A DNA stretch of 64,000 nucleotides from Arthrinium phaeospermum (taxonomy: Eukaryota > Ascomycota > Sordariomycetes > Amphisphaeriales > Apiosporaceae), in the NCBI GenBank assembly GCA_006503535.1, contig QYRS01000017.1, forward strand, positions 310,001 through 374,000, in the 5' to 3' direction. Below are positions 21,417 through 31,940 of this stretch, in pieces. The notes under the pieces are model-generated. The model was not told the DNA's origin and made no database searches. It saw only the letters and a program-made list of their open reading frames with translations. The position numbers were made by a program, and so were the translations under genes. The first letter of the stretch is position 1, and each line of letters opens with the position of its first letter.

Positions 21417-23759
21417 CTAGGCTTGAGCAGCTTCGAGTTTGCCATCGTCTTCTTTTCTCTCTTGATCAGGAGATGATGTATCCGTAGTAGTAGTGGCATC
21501 AGCGCCGACATGTCCCCCGTTAGTGGCCGGAACAATGGTAAATGGGCTGCCGTTTCTTCCGGGCGGCAGCGGCGGCATACCATTGGCTGCAAAAGCCGCC
21601 ATTTGGCTTGCCTGCGAAGCTGTTGAGGGTAGCCTATGACCCAAAACGGCTGCCAACTTGTCTGCCACTCGCGTCACCTTAGTATCCTCTTTATCCTCAG
21701 TCTTCTTCGCCTTCTGCTGGGCAGCAAGCTTTTCCCGCTCCAGGGCCTCCTTCATGCGCTTCTCTTCGGCGAGCGTCCATTCCTCGACCTCGGCAACTGC
21801 AACATCTGGCTTGCCCCTGTGGTTCAACAGGAACCCCTGCAGCTGCGCAGGAGTGAACACACCGCGGGGAACTCGGTTGCTGAAGGCGGTGGCGAGCTTC
21901 TTGAGCTCCTCCATGTCCATGACGGCCGGTGCGCATGTCTCTGCAGTGTTGGGAGCCTCTTCACGGTCGGGCTCGAACATACGGAGGAACATCTCCTCAG
22001 CGGCGTCGCGGTCAATTCTGCCCATGAATATCATCTTGTCAATCCGGCCGGGTCGTATAAGGGCCTCGTCCAGGTTGTCGGCAATATTGGAAGTCATGAG
22101 CACGATGCGGCCCTCTTGGCTCGTGACGCCGTCGAGTACGTTGAGCAGACCGGAGAGACTGCATCTGGTTCGGCCCTTGGTGATGGCGTCCATCTCCTCC
22201 ACCCACGCGGGCTGGCCCTGCTTTGCCTTCGTCTTGGTCTCGTCCGGTACTTGGCGTTTGACGCCGACAGCATCGATGTCCTCCAGCAGTACAATGCATT
22301 TCGGGGGCAAGGCGGTGAACAGTCGCTCCAGCTCCATGTCTGAACTCAGTGTAGGCACGTGGACGATGTAAAGTTCCAGGCCAAACATGCCAGCCAAAGC
22401 AAGAGACAGACTTGTTTTACCTGTGCCTGGAGGGCCATACAAGAGATATCCTCGGCGGTACGGAATGCCTCTGGTTGTGTAGAAGCGGCGGGTTGCGGGG
22501 TTCAGGTAGTTGGTGATGTCATTGACGAGATCATCTTTGACTGTCTTGTCCATATGGACGGTATTCAGTGGGCGTAGGGGACGCAGGATGGTGTTGTCCC
22601 AGGACTCCCGGTAGTGAGATTGGCCCATGGTCCGGACTGTGATGAAAGACTCGCGCTGTTTATCTGCGAACTCCCGGCAGGTTTCCAGGAATCGCTTGAT
22701 CGGCGCGACAGAACGACCAAGGCACATAACTACCAGCGGCTCGTGACCTGTTTATGAAGCGTCAGCCTACTATTGAGAGATTGTGGTCCAGATTTGACCA
22801 TTCGAACCACGTGTGTTATGGGGTAAGCGACTTTCAGTGTTTATTCCACGTTATCCCAGTGTCTAATAAGGGAATAAGTAACCGGTTATCCCAGAGACTT
22901 CCGTTGATTATTCCCTCTTAAGACGTCCTGTTCATTCCAAAAGAGGGCCAAGAGTCGATAGGAACAACACGTGGTCACTTCGCAAAAGAGGGAAAGAAAA
23001 CATGTAATGAAAGACTTACCGGCTGGTGCCACGACATACTGATCAGGCGAGTCGAAGCCAAGAGGAGTAGAGCCGTGACTGGGAACGGGAGAGCGGCCCT
23101 CGGGGATGCGACGTATGAGGAAGACGTTGCGCTCATGGATGAACCTATTGATCGACCTTCGGTGTTAGCAAATGATTTTCTTGGGGTGAATGGGATGTCT
23201 TTAGTAGATGGAATAACGGGGATTTCTTGAATAAGTGGTTAACCCATCCCTTTAGAAACACTGGGATAATATGGAATAAACGCCGAATTAGGGAGGAATA
23301 GACACTGAAAATCGCTTACCAGGTGATGCCGAATGTGGGAAGGTACTGAATTGGCAGGCGCTTCCCGCCATGGCGATGGTCGTTGCGCTTCATATGAACG
23401 CGGCGAAAGTCCCAGGCGTCATTCTGAGTGGTTATCTCGGAGCGAGCCGTAAGAATGCGCGTCTCTTGATGCAGCAGGACCTTGGCGCCAATCCAGTTGA
23501 GAACCTCGCGGTTCAGCCGGTCATTGCCCGAAATGGAGACAGATGCAGTAAAAAGGCGGGTGACCCAGCGGTATACATGGCCGGCTAGGTATCTCAGATG
23601 CTGCGTGCCGGTTGAAATGGCGCCGAAGGCGGTGATGGCGACGGCAATAGTAGTGACGTCGAGGTTGAGCCAGCGGAGGAAGAAGTCCTGCAGCGTTGCG
23701 AAACCCGGCGTGAGGCGCAGCAGGCCGCCTCCGCCATTAGTGAGCGGGGAGGGTGGCAT
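21417..23759 (-). CDS. BCS1-like AAA ATPase
   Basis: Three exons on the minus strand: 23759-23320, 23144-23020 and 22747-21417; 631 residues. The N-terminal BCS1 domain has a membrane segment (about residues 33-55, VTTIAVAITAFGAISTGTQH). The AAA module carries Walker A GPPGTGKTS (about residue 293), Walker B CIVLLEDIDAV, and the Arg-finger region IADNLDEALIRPGRIDK. Mitochondrial Bcs1 translocates the folded Rieske protein, but filamentous fungi have many divergent paralogues of unknown role. This one, with a long charged low-complexity tail (EEKRMKEALEREKLAAQQKA), fits that paralogue group. Intron 1 (23145-23319) is a TTATTCC-type intron; intron 2 (22748-23019) contains an antisense copy of the same element. 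Confidence 0.9.
22823..22961 (+). mobile_element. Antisense introner-like copy nested inside a BCS1-gene intron
   Basis: On the + strand, opposite to the gene, a 139-nt segment starts GTAAGCGACTTTCAGTGTTT and ends AAGAGTCGATAG. Both ends match the TTATTCC introns of the helicase gene. It is flanked by an inverted pair: ACCACGTGTGTT on the left and AACAACACGTGGT on the right. It cannot act as an intron of the minus-strand gene in this orientation, so its splice-like ends are best explained by insertion of a mobile element. Confidence 0.65.
23145..23319 (-). repeat. TTATTCC-type intron in the BCS1-like gene (introner-like)
   Basis: A 175-nt phase-2 intron of the minus-strand gene. Read on that strand it begins GTAAGCGATTTTCAGTGTCT, then ATTCC, with further TTTATTCC and TTATCCC words. 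It ends with GCTAACACCGAAGGTCGATC and AATAG. Its start differs from the nested antisense copy at 22823 by only two changes in the first 20 bases. Confidence 0.75.
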
Positions 23760-24580
23760 GGTCGCTAAATGTGTCGTAGACAGCCTCGAGTCTGGATGGA
23801 TGCGTGCATGTGGAAAGAAACAAATAGGTAATAGCCGTCCAGACTTGTGGAATAACCGTCCGTGGAATGACCGTCCAGACTTGTTGCTCTGCCTGCAAAT
23901 GGATGTTCAGACCATCACATGTGCGATTGGATGAAAGAGAAACTGTTTGTACAGTCCCAAAAATGTGGTTGGAGGCACAAATGGCTTGTTTTTTTCACAG
24001 GCGCGAACGTCCAAGCGGGCGCAAGGAATAAACAGTCTGATTATTCCACTTACTCCAGCGAACAACAGTGGAATAAGTCAATACTAACGTACTGGAATAA
24101 TAGGTGTTCTGCAGACCTGCCTATTCTCCAGGAGACTTGGTCGGTCTGTCCTCGCAGGGGCTTGACGTCCTCCCTCTTGGTTGCCTCAGCCGCATACGCC
24201 TTGCCTTAGGTTAGGTACGTAGGCGGCTCGAATCTGGCAGACCCTCGCTAAATAGGGCATCGGATCACACCCGAACACAGCAGCAGGTAGGTAGGCGAGC
24301 TGGCCAGCCCCACCCCCGCATTTTCCCCCAATCTCCACGCCGAGGGACATATCATAGATCTTTCATTTTTCAGTTGTGGGCTCAAATTCATTAGCCATGC
24401 GTTCTACAAAGGGAAAGATTTAAATGCGACGAGATGCAGAAAGTGCTGCTTGTCCTTGTACATATATTCATCATAGTAAATATGCATTATTGAATAGTAC
24501 CTAAAAGATAAAGGAGCAGCGTGCCTGTTTTCTAGTGTCCCGATCATCACTGCATTATTATCCCCAGGGTCTTCTCCTCA
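23760..24580. other. Intergenic spacer with TTATTCC-rich sequence
   Basis: 5' region of the BCS1-like gene. Contains GTGGAATAAC/GTGGAATGAC words near 23848-23880, the palindromic unit at 24041-24076, and TACTAAC...GGAATAATAG ending near 24109, which resembles a decayed introner 3' end. No coding sequence. Confidence 0.5.
24041..24076. repeat. Palindromic TTATTCCA...TGGAATAA unit, copy B
   Basis: TTATTCCACTTACTCCAGCG followed by AACAACAGTGGAATAA. The outer ten bases form a perfect inverted repeat (TTATTCCACT / AGTGGAATAA). Homologous to the unit at 20783. Confidence 0.6.
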
Positions 24581-26440
24581 TCACGGCGGTCTACCGTCCA
24601 ACTCTACGTGCTTCCCGCGCGCCACATCATGGTTAAAACCAACACCCTTGCTGGCTGCCCCTGGACTTGCCTCCTCGTCACTCCTGCGCGAATACGCCTC
24701 GATGGCAGCCCCGTCCAGATCCCACACGGTACCATGTAGCAGCGTCTCTTTGGCTGGGAACAGGTAATTGAGGACCGTGTAGAGAAACACAGACGTGACG
24801 AACCCGAAGAGCCAGTTGAACGCGTACAGGTGCCTCGCGCCGTCGCTGATCCGAACCGCCGCCTCCGGCGCGTCGCTGCTGCTGCTGATGCTGGACGCCA
24901 ACCCCGGAAGAAGTGGCCCGACGGGCACCAGAAACGCCACGACCGCCCGCCAGTTGCAGCCCGCCGTGTACGCGTAGCGGCCGCGCGGGTCGTAGAGCGC
25001 CGGGACGTCGATGCGCCGCCTCTTGACGAGCCAGTAGTCGGCGACCATGATGCCCGCCATGGGGCCGAGGAAGATGGCGTAGCCGCCCATGAAGGCGAGG
25101 AACGTGTCGGCCGACGCGAGGATCTTCCACGGCACGAGGACCCAGGCCCCGACCACGGCCGTGACCGCGCAGCCCCGCCGGATGTTGACCCAGCGCGGCA
25201 AGAGCACGGTCAGGTCGTTGGCGGCGCTGATGGAGTTGGCCGTGATGTTGGTCCCGACCTGGGCGACGTACCACGCGAGCGCGACGAAGAAGGCGGCGCA
25301 CCGGCCGCCCGCACCGTACCCGAGCCAGAGTGCCAAAACATCGAGGGGGTTCCACAGGTATTCGCCCGCGAAGACTTTGGTGCACGAGGTTCCGACGATG
25401 CCTAGCACGCCGCACAGGGTGAAGGCGACGGGCAGGAACGGGAGCTGGATGAACTGGCCCCGTGGCGTCTTGGCGTACCGCGTGAAGTCGGGGATGTTGC
25501 AGGCGAGTGTGGACCAGGAGCCGCTAACGCTCGACATGCACGAGAGCCAGAGCCAGGCGTACTTGGAGCCGGTTACGGTCGCCCTGAGCGCGAAGATTTC
25601 GCCGCTACCGTTGCCGCCCGCCCTGTGGATGCACCACGCCATCGTCGCGATGGCGGCGGCCGGCCCGCTGATCATTTTGATGCGAAGAACCCATTTCAAT
25701 CTGGTTGGGTGGATGAGGAGAAGGGGCAATTGGATGATCCAGTAGAGAAAGTAGGATACCATGCCAACCGAGGTCATCCCTGCCGATCTAGGCAACGTGT
25801 TGGGGATGTCGTTATACGAAGGTGCCCAGGCTCGGAGCATGATGGTTATGCACTGAGCACCGTTGGCTCCCTACATGAGGACTATTATTAGCTGTCTAGG
25901 ACTGGACCTATCCGAGTGAGGGGGGTTTATATCGTTAGACCCACCTGAACGCCGAACCAGAACATGCCGAGGATGGCCCGGCTCACGATGCAGAAGTAGC
26001 GGAGGTAGTACCCGAAGCTGCTCGTCGTCACGACGGAGAAGGGCACGTGAAGCTTGGCGCCCATGGCACCGTTGAGGACCATGGGAATGGCGATGCACAG
26101 GTTGGCCACCATCATGATGGGGATGGCCTCGCGCCAGCTCAGGCCGACGGAGAGGATGCCGGAGGCCATTTCCCATCCGCCCAGGTCGATGACATTGCAC
26201 GCCCAGTAGGTCATGATAGTCCAGACAGTCCAAGTCTGGTCTTCCAGGGGTGTCGGGTCTGTGGATGAGGTCAGTTGAATGGCGGGAATGCCACGACGAT
26301 ACTGGAGACAGGGCATACATACCCATATCACGATTGGTCCAGACATGTTCCGGCGCGAGACCCCCGCTTTGCTGGGGGATCTCCCAGGCGCTGACGGAGG
26401 TGCATCTCCGCTTGAGCCCGGCTGTGGAGGGCTTCTTCAT
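24581..26440 (-). CDS. NCS1-family nucleobase/allantoin-type permease
   Basis: Three exons: 26440-26323, 26258-25945 and 25870-24581; 573 residues. The N-terminal signature TNRDMDPTPLEDQTWTVW and IDLGGWEMASGILSVGLSWR is typical of fungal uracil, uridine and allantoin permeases (Fur/Dal4 group). About twelve hydrophobic helices follow, with conserved SVSGSWSTLACNIPDFTRYA in helix 6, NSISAANDLTVLLPRWVNIRR (21 residues, at the helix 8 region near 25200) and GIMVADYWLVKRRRIDVP. Plasma-membrane proton symport of a purine or pyrimidine-related substrate is expected; the exact substrate cannot be read. Introns are 64 and 74 nt with normal splice sites. The C-terminal tail is hydrophilic and cytosolic. 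Confidence 0.92.
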
Positions 26441-27700
26441 CGTAAGAACGATATTCCTACATACGCGGGCAGCAGTTGCATCAGTCGTTTAAGGGGCTCA
26501 TATGGTTGTTTGAAACAGCATGGAGGATCTGAATGAGTTTGGGCGTTCCCTACGGTCCCCGAGTACTTTGCTGACATTGTACAGTGTGAACAGACTGCTG
26601 ATGTCTTACCCACCTCCCACCACCTACCGGCCGCGGCGGGACATAGTTGCTGCACGATTGGGGCATCGGCAGTGATTATGCAGCTCGGGGGTTACATCGC
26701 AGACGGCATCGTCGCACATCTCTCGGCATGCCCGTATCCTAGGCGCGAAGGTGGATAAAATAAATGCTGTCGCTTACACCCTGTCGACTCGGTAGGTTGA
26801 ATTCGAACGTGAAGCCTCATGTTCTTGACTACCTTGTTCAGGAGATCATATTACATACCTATCATCACCTAATCTGGAGCAACAGTGGCGTGTACCATTT
26901 GACAGCGAAAGCGCTGCTCTCACCAGACCATGCTGTACTGTACATACCGGGGATCTTTCAGAGTGTTTTTTGGTGCTATTGGCGTAATGTTTATTCGATT
27001 GAATAGTCAACACGACTAGATAACTTTTGATTATTCACGAGAACTCCATCTACCAAAAGCATCGCTCTCGATAGCAAAGGAACAAGGGCATCAATTGACA
27101 AGTACAGGTGACTGTTACTTGTGGCTCCGGGGATATCTTTAGGGGTAGTCGCCTGGAATTAGGCTAGTTGATTTCCCGTTACGGCAATCCGGGGGAAGCG
27201 TGGAGGTGTATCTAGCTGTCCCGCTGCTTACATCTTTCGGGGTGCTTGCAGGGTCCCGGGCCCAGCTGGTTCAAGAAGCTTGCCAGCACCCAATTTCACT
27301 AGGCTGCAGATGTTCTTTATCGCCACGCATCGACAAAATAACGGCATCAATCCTCCTGTCTTTAAAGCTCTCGCCCAACTTTCTGTCCTAGAACTCATAA
27401 TGGATCCATAAATTGGTACTACTCACATATCAGGTCACAGTTCATTCTGTCACCGATAAGGTGGCCGACCAACGCTATCCTTTATCGGTTCACATACATG
27501 GTATGCCTGGTTGCTCGTCCATGTCTTCAAAGATTGCACGTGGTAAAGTTGTCGGGGTCGGTGGTTTCTACCACCTGCAAATCTTCCATCATGTATAATT
27601 ACCTAGTGTTTCTAGAAGCAACTCCTAAGCTTGCCTGATACATATTGTGTCTTACAGAAATCGTATCCCTTCAAGCAAATTGTAACTCCCTTTTACGAGA
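26441..27700. other. Intergenic spacer
   Basis: About 1.26 kb with only short open frames. A small hairpin (ACCGATAA...TTATCGGT) lies at about 27450-27488. Nothing else is supported. Confidence 0.5.
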
Positions 27701-29277
27701 TCAATCTTTCTCGGCCTCTTCGTCCTCGAAGCCATCATCATGCACGTGCTGGGCCAGACCGAGAACCTCGCCTTCCATGTCGACTCGGTATACCAGGTCT
27801 GGCTGGTCCTGAAAAATGGCATAGCGCCAAAACGGGGTACCTTCAGTCTGTTTCCACCCCATCCGGAACAGGTCCCAATCGTGCACCACTTTCAACGTGG
27901 AGGCTCGACCGTTCTTGAAGAGGGCTATCCCCACTGTCGAGTTGCTGAGATGTCTGTCAGATTGTCTTTGAGCTCAATTAGGGTGAAGGTGCCTTTCACT
28001 TACTTGATCATGAAGAACTCTTGTGATACCGATATGTGAACAGCGTCCATGCTTTCTTTATATTCTCTGATGCCTTCTTTTATGCGCCACAGTTGCACCG
28101 ACCAATTGATTTGCCCTGGGTGGCAATGGTGTGCTACCCATTCCGTGTGATCTGGACCCAAGTAGCCCGGGCCGCCAGAGCCCTTCAGCAAACGATATAA
28201 CGTACCGCTGCTATCACAATCGTCCAGTTCCTCCTCTTTTTGGGAATGGCGCATTGCCATGTATGAGGAAAGGTCACGTAAATAAGCTTCGGCGATAATA
28301 TTTGGGTTATGCGGTGCTTGTTTCTTCAGCTCATCAATGTGTTGAACAATCTTGTTCTCCGTCTTCTTCCATTTTAGGTGCGCGTTATTTTCGTCTTTGT
28401 CAACATACTTCGAGCACAGATTCGTAAACTCGGAAATGATGTAATGGGCATTGTTGGTGCTTCCTAGAGGCTTTTGGCTGCTGCTGCCTTGGAGAACTCG
28501 GACAACTTGCTCTTCGGCCTCTAGAATCATCTTAGTAAGGATGTCGGCATCTGTAATTCTGCTGTCTGTACTCTTGATCCTGTCATCGACAATAGAAGAG
28601 AACAAGGACTGGTCCAAGAATTCTTCGAGGGTTTTTTCCTGTGCGTGGACCCGAGCTAAAAATTCGGGATCGGATCCTGATGTTTGCCCTCGCCGCACCC
28701 CTTCGGCCCAGCGCTGCCTTAGCTGTTTCCCCTCAGCTCGTTTCTTAGAGCGCGATCTCAACCTGTCTCCCCAATCGTCCTCGAATCGGCGAAGAGCTCT
28801 AAGGATAGCCAGTCTTTCCGCCTCTTCTGCCTCGAGTGATGCGTCCCTAGAAACCGGAGTCGTACTACCAGGAAAAGGCTGGGGTTGCGGCCTTCGAAGT
28901 GGCTTGCTAGGACTGCCTCGATCCCCCTTTCTCCTTCCTCTGTCGGAGTCGCTGTCGCTATCACCGCCGCCGCCGCCTCCGCCTCCGGCTCCTCTGCGTT
29001 TCTTTCGGCTTCGCGTCTCCCTACCCCTCGAGAAAGAAGTCGAAGGCTGAGCAGCTGGTTGCGGCTGAACCCCCACAGCTCTGGTCTCGTTTGCAGCAAC
29101 ATGAACAGGGACCTGCCGGAAATTGGGCTGGGGAAGAGCGACTCTGTCGGTGGTGTCCGTCATCTGTAAAACCAGCTTGGACTTGGCTCCCGCCTTGATC
29201 TGATTGATTGGTATGGCACGGCTGTCATCTTCGACATCTTGCGGTGCCCCGTAATCGGCCTTTGACGCTGATTCCAT
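27701..29277 (-). CDS. Hypothetical protein, basic low-complexity N-terminus with conserved-looking C-terminus
   Basis: Exons 29277-28004 and 27944-27701 with a 59-nt intron; 505 residues from the ATG at 29277 (an in-frame ATG at 29349 is possible). The N-terminal third is disordered: RGRETRSRKKRRG, an eight-glycine run, an SD repeat and Arg-rich stretches, suggesting nucleic-acid binding or nuclear location. A coiled-coil-like segment follows (LEAEEAERLAILRALRRF). The C-terminal 200 residues are globular, with WSVQLWRIKEGIREYKESMD and VGIALFKNGRASTLKVVHDW. I do not recognise the family. The gene is divergent from the DUF6594 gene, sharing a 391-bp spacer, so common regulation is possible. 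Confidence 0.7.
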
Positions 29278-29668
29278 TGTGTCTTGACAATTGGTTGTGG
29301 TAGCTTTTGCGATTTCGAACTGCGTGGAGGACCCTAATTTGAAGAACAAGTGGGCAATTGTGTGAGGGTGTGGATTGCCGTTGAGCTTTCAGTCAGGCAG
29401 TTTCACGTCGCAATTTATGTTTGCTGGATGGTTTGCCCAGGCAGACTGTGAGGCATCTTCCAAGGGGTCCCAAACAGGTTTCTGTGGGTGGCTGTGCATG
29501 CAGCTTACCGAACGCTGTGTGGGATTGGCCTGACCTGCATGCGACCAAGTCCAACCTCCAACCTGCCGAATAGAAACTTACTTGAATCAATTGATGTTGT
29601 CAATCACTAGTCTCTTCTTAATTTCAAAAAGCTACTTTGATCTTGATCTCTGATCGCAAGTGATAGAT
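29278..29668. other. Shared divergent promoter region
   Basis: 391 bases between two divergent genes. No clear TATA box or repeat recognised. Confidence 0.4.
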
Positions 29669-30733
29669 ATGTCTTTGAGGCCGCCGACTGCGACCTCTGG
29701 GTCCTCAACCGTAAACCAGAGTGTCCCTTCGCCATCAACTAGTTCTCAGGCACAGACGGGTCACCCTACTGAGCATGAGATGCAGACCAAACCATGGAAA
29801 TATGTCGGTTACCCCAGATACAGCGAGTTCATCGCCTCTGATGACGACCTTCTGATCTTCAGACGATTCAGCGTTCTCAATACAAGAGCGTTACTTTCTC
29901 TGCAAGACAAGGTCTGCGAATTAGAACAGGAACTCCAAGAAATCGATGCAAAGTACGGCAGCAGGGATGCGGAGGACTTCAACAACGGGACGTTCCGGCA
30001 GGACCTGCCAGATCGCGCAGAACTCCTGGAGGAGATAACCGAGACCCTTTCTCGATATAGTAAGTAATTACGTCCTCGGACCCAACTGCACTTCACCTTT
30101 CTGCTCTGACAACCAACAAGATGCTCTAGTCATCCAGCAATCAGCCATGCGGAGATATCCTACAGCGCCCGGAAGGGATATCAAGAACATCAACAGGTGG
30201 CACTATAACCATGGAGACCAAGCAATTGCCACTGATGAAAGACAGTACATTGATCACGCAGATGACTTGATCAGCATCACCGAGAAAGACAAGACACCAC
30301 TGCGTCAGCTCATTGACAGTTCTCGACGACTGCGCACCTTACCTATCTGGCGGCAACTGAACATCAACACCGACACGGGTCCTCAACAAAACAGCGACAA
30401 AGACGTAGCCTACTACTCAGACAAGCGGATCAACAGCTTCACCTCGATGACTATCGTGCTCATTGGAATCGCCATGTTGCTCACCCCCATCTGGATCCTG
30501 CAGGCTTTGAATTCGCCAACGACCAAGTTGGTTGTCATCACGGTCTTCATTTTGGCGTTCCTCGTTACATTATCATATGCGATGGTAACAAAGCCGTTCG
30601 AGGCACTGGGTGCCACTGCTGCGTGAGTCCAATTCAAGATGCGTGTTTGCCTTTTCCAGGAAGGCTGTGCTGAACGTCCCACAGATATGCTGCTGTACTC
30701 ATGGTATTCTTGCAGGTTGGGGCAGATAATTGA
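29669..30733 (+). CDS. DUF6594-family membrane protein
   Basis: Exons 29669-30059, 30121-30622 and 30685-30733; 313 residues. After a Ser/Thr-rich N-terminus comes the DUF6594 hallmark: WKYVGYPRYSEFIASDDDLL, then FRRFSVLNTRALLSLQDKVC and a coiled-coil segment with ELEQELQEIDAKYG. The family ends in two or three membrane helices; here they lie at about 240-260 (TIVLIGIAMLLTPIWILQAL) and 266-285 (VVITVFILAFLVTLSYAM), with a third short one (YAAVLMVFLQ) that appears only when the last 49-nt exon is spliced on. Without that exon the frame stops after GATAA. The family is abundant in filamentous fungi and of unknown function. A HET-domain gene lies downstream, a common neighbourhood in accessory fungal DNA. 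Confidence 0.88.
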
Positions 30734-31940
30734 GGGAGCTTGATGCCAATGATTCTTGCGAACAACATATAGATGGGCTGTTTGTCACTGGTGGGATTAC
30801 AGAGCCACAAGCAAGCGGGTGAAACCCTCGACTGCTCAATACCAACACCAATTAAGCATGCGTACATAATTGGTCAGTCTCGGCAGTTGTTGACTCATGT
30901 TATAGTGTCAGGAAAGCAGATAATTACTTTGTACAGGCAATCAGGAGTGTATCCTATAATTACCCATAGAATATTCATTCAATACCATCATCATACCTTG
31001 TCTCAAGAATCTCATTCGGTGTATGCTTAAGTTCTCCGCCAACAAAGCAAAAGGTTGCATTAGAGCAATGTCAAGATCAGTACATATCGTTTTCACGGTT
31101 CCATGTATCAAAAGCCGAAACAAAGGGGAGGGGGTTGAGTTTGGCTTTGTATCTAGGGTTGAAAAGTGGTAAAGGCATCGCCCATTCCTTATGATTTAAA
31201 TCCCCTGTACATAGTTGATTCGAATCCAAGGAAAGCGGAGTACACAACTGCTTTCTTTTCCTCTTCCTAGCAAGCGCTGAGCAACCTTGGTCAAAGTAGC
31301 TCCGCACGCATATCCGCACACACCCCCTTTAACGGATCAGCACAGTTCAGCATAGCCTATGTTGACACTAGCGTAACGCCTCGGGCGTTCGACTGCGGGT
31401 TGGACGCCTGATTGATGTATGTTCATTATCCCATCCTGAAACTGTAGCGATCATTTAACGCCGCCGTAGTCTAGAGAGCGAGCGGGGGATGCCTATGCAA
31501 AAGACCTATTGATGCCCCATTCTAAGGATCTTGGTTTCAGACCGCAAGTTGGTAGGGACGCCGCTGAAGAGGTCGGTACTGCAACAATGACAATGAGGCG
31601 TCCGCTTAGGAAGGATGTGTGGGGCGCTCTGCCTAAATACGAATGTAAGCATGAGAGGAAGGGTTGTACAGCATGAGAATGGCCAATAAGCACGAGACGA
31701 TGATACAGCAACGAGGTGTGGCACGGCTGCCTTCGCTTCCATTATTAGGGGGGCCCATTAATAGGGGGGCCATCCTCCATTATAAATTGTACGTTGCTGT
31801 TTCTATTATCATTACTGAAATTGCTTTGTCTCAGCCCTGAGATATACAGCAGACATATATATAAAATATTTCTCAGTTCTGATTCCGCTCCCAATGTCTC
31901 GAGCATCGTCAAAACAATTTCAACGCATACTATACATACG
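30734..31940. other. Intergenic spacer
   Basis: About 1.2 kb without a supported gene. It ends in an AT-rich promoter with TATATATAAAA at 31855-31866, 76 bases before the HET gene start. Confidence 0.5.
31855..31866 (+). promoter_or_regulatory. TATA box of the HET-domain gene
   Basis: TATATATAAAAT-like run 76 bases upstream of the preferred ATG at 31941. Its position supports that start over the non-ATG open frame that begins at 31794. Confidence 0.5.

Noticed and set aside
21137..21592. 151-codon minus-strand frame at the BCS1 3' end
   Set aside because: Overlaps the real stop region in another frame; no motif. An extra exon could not be joined in phase.
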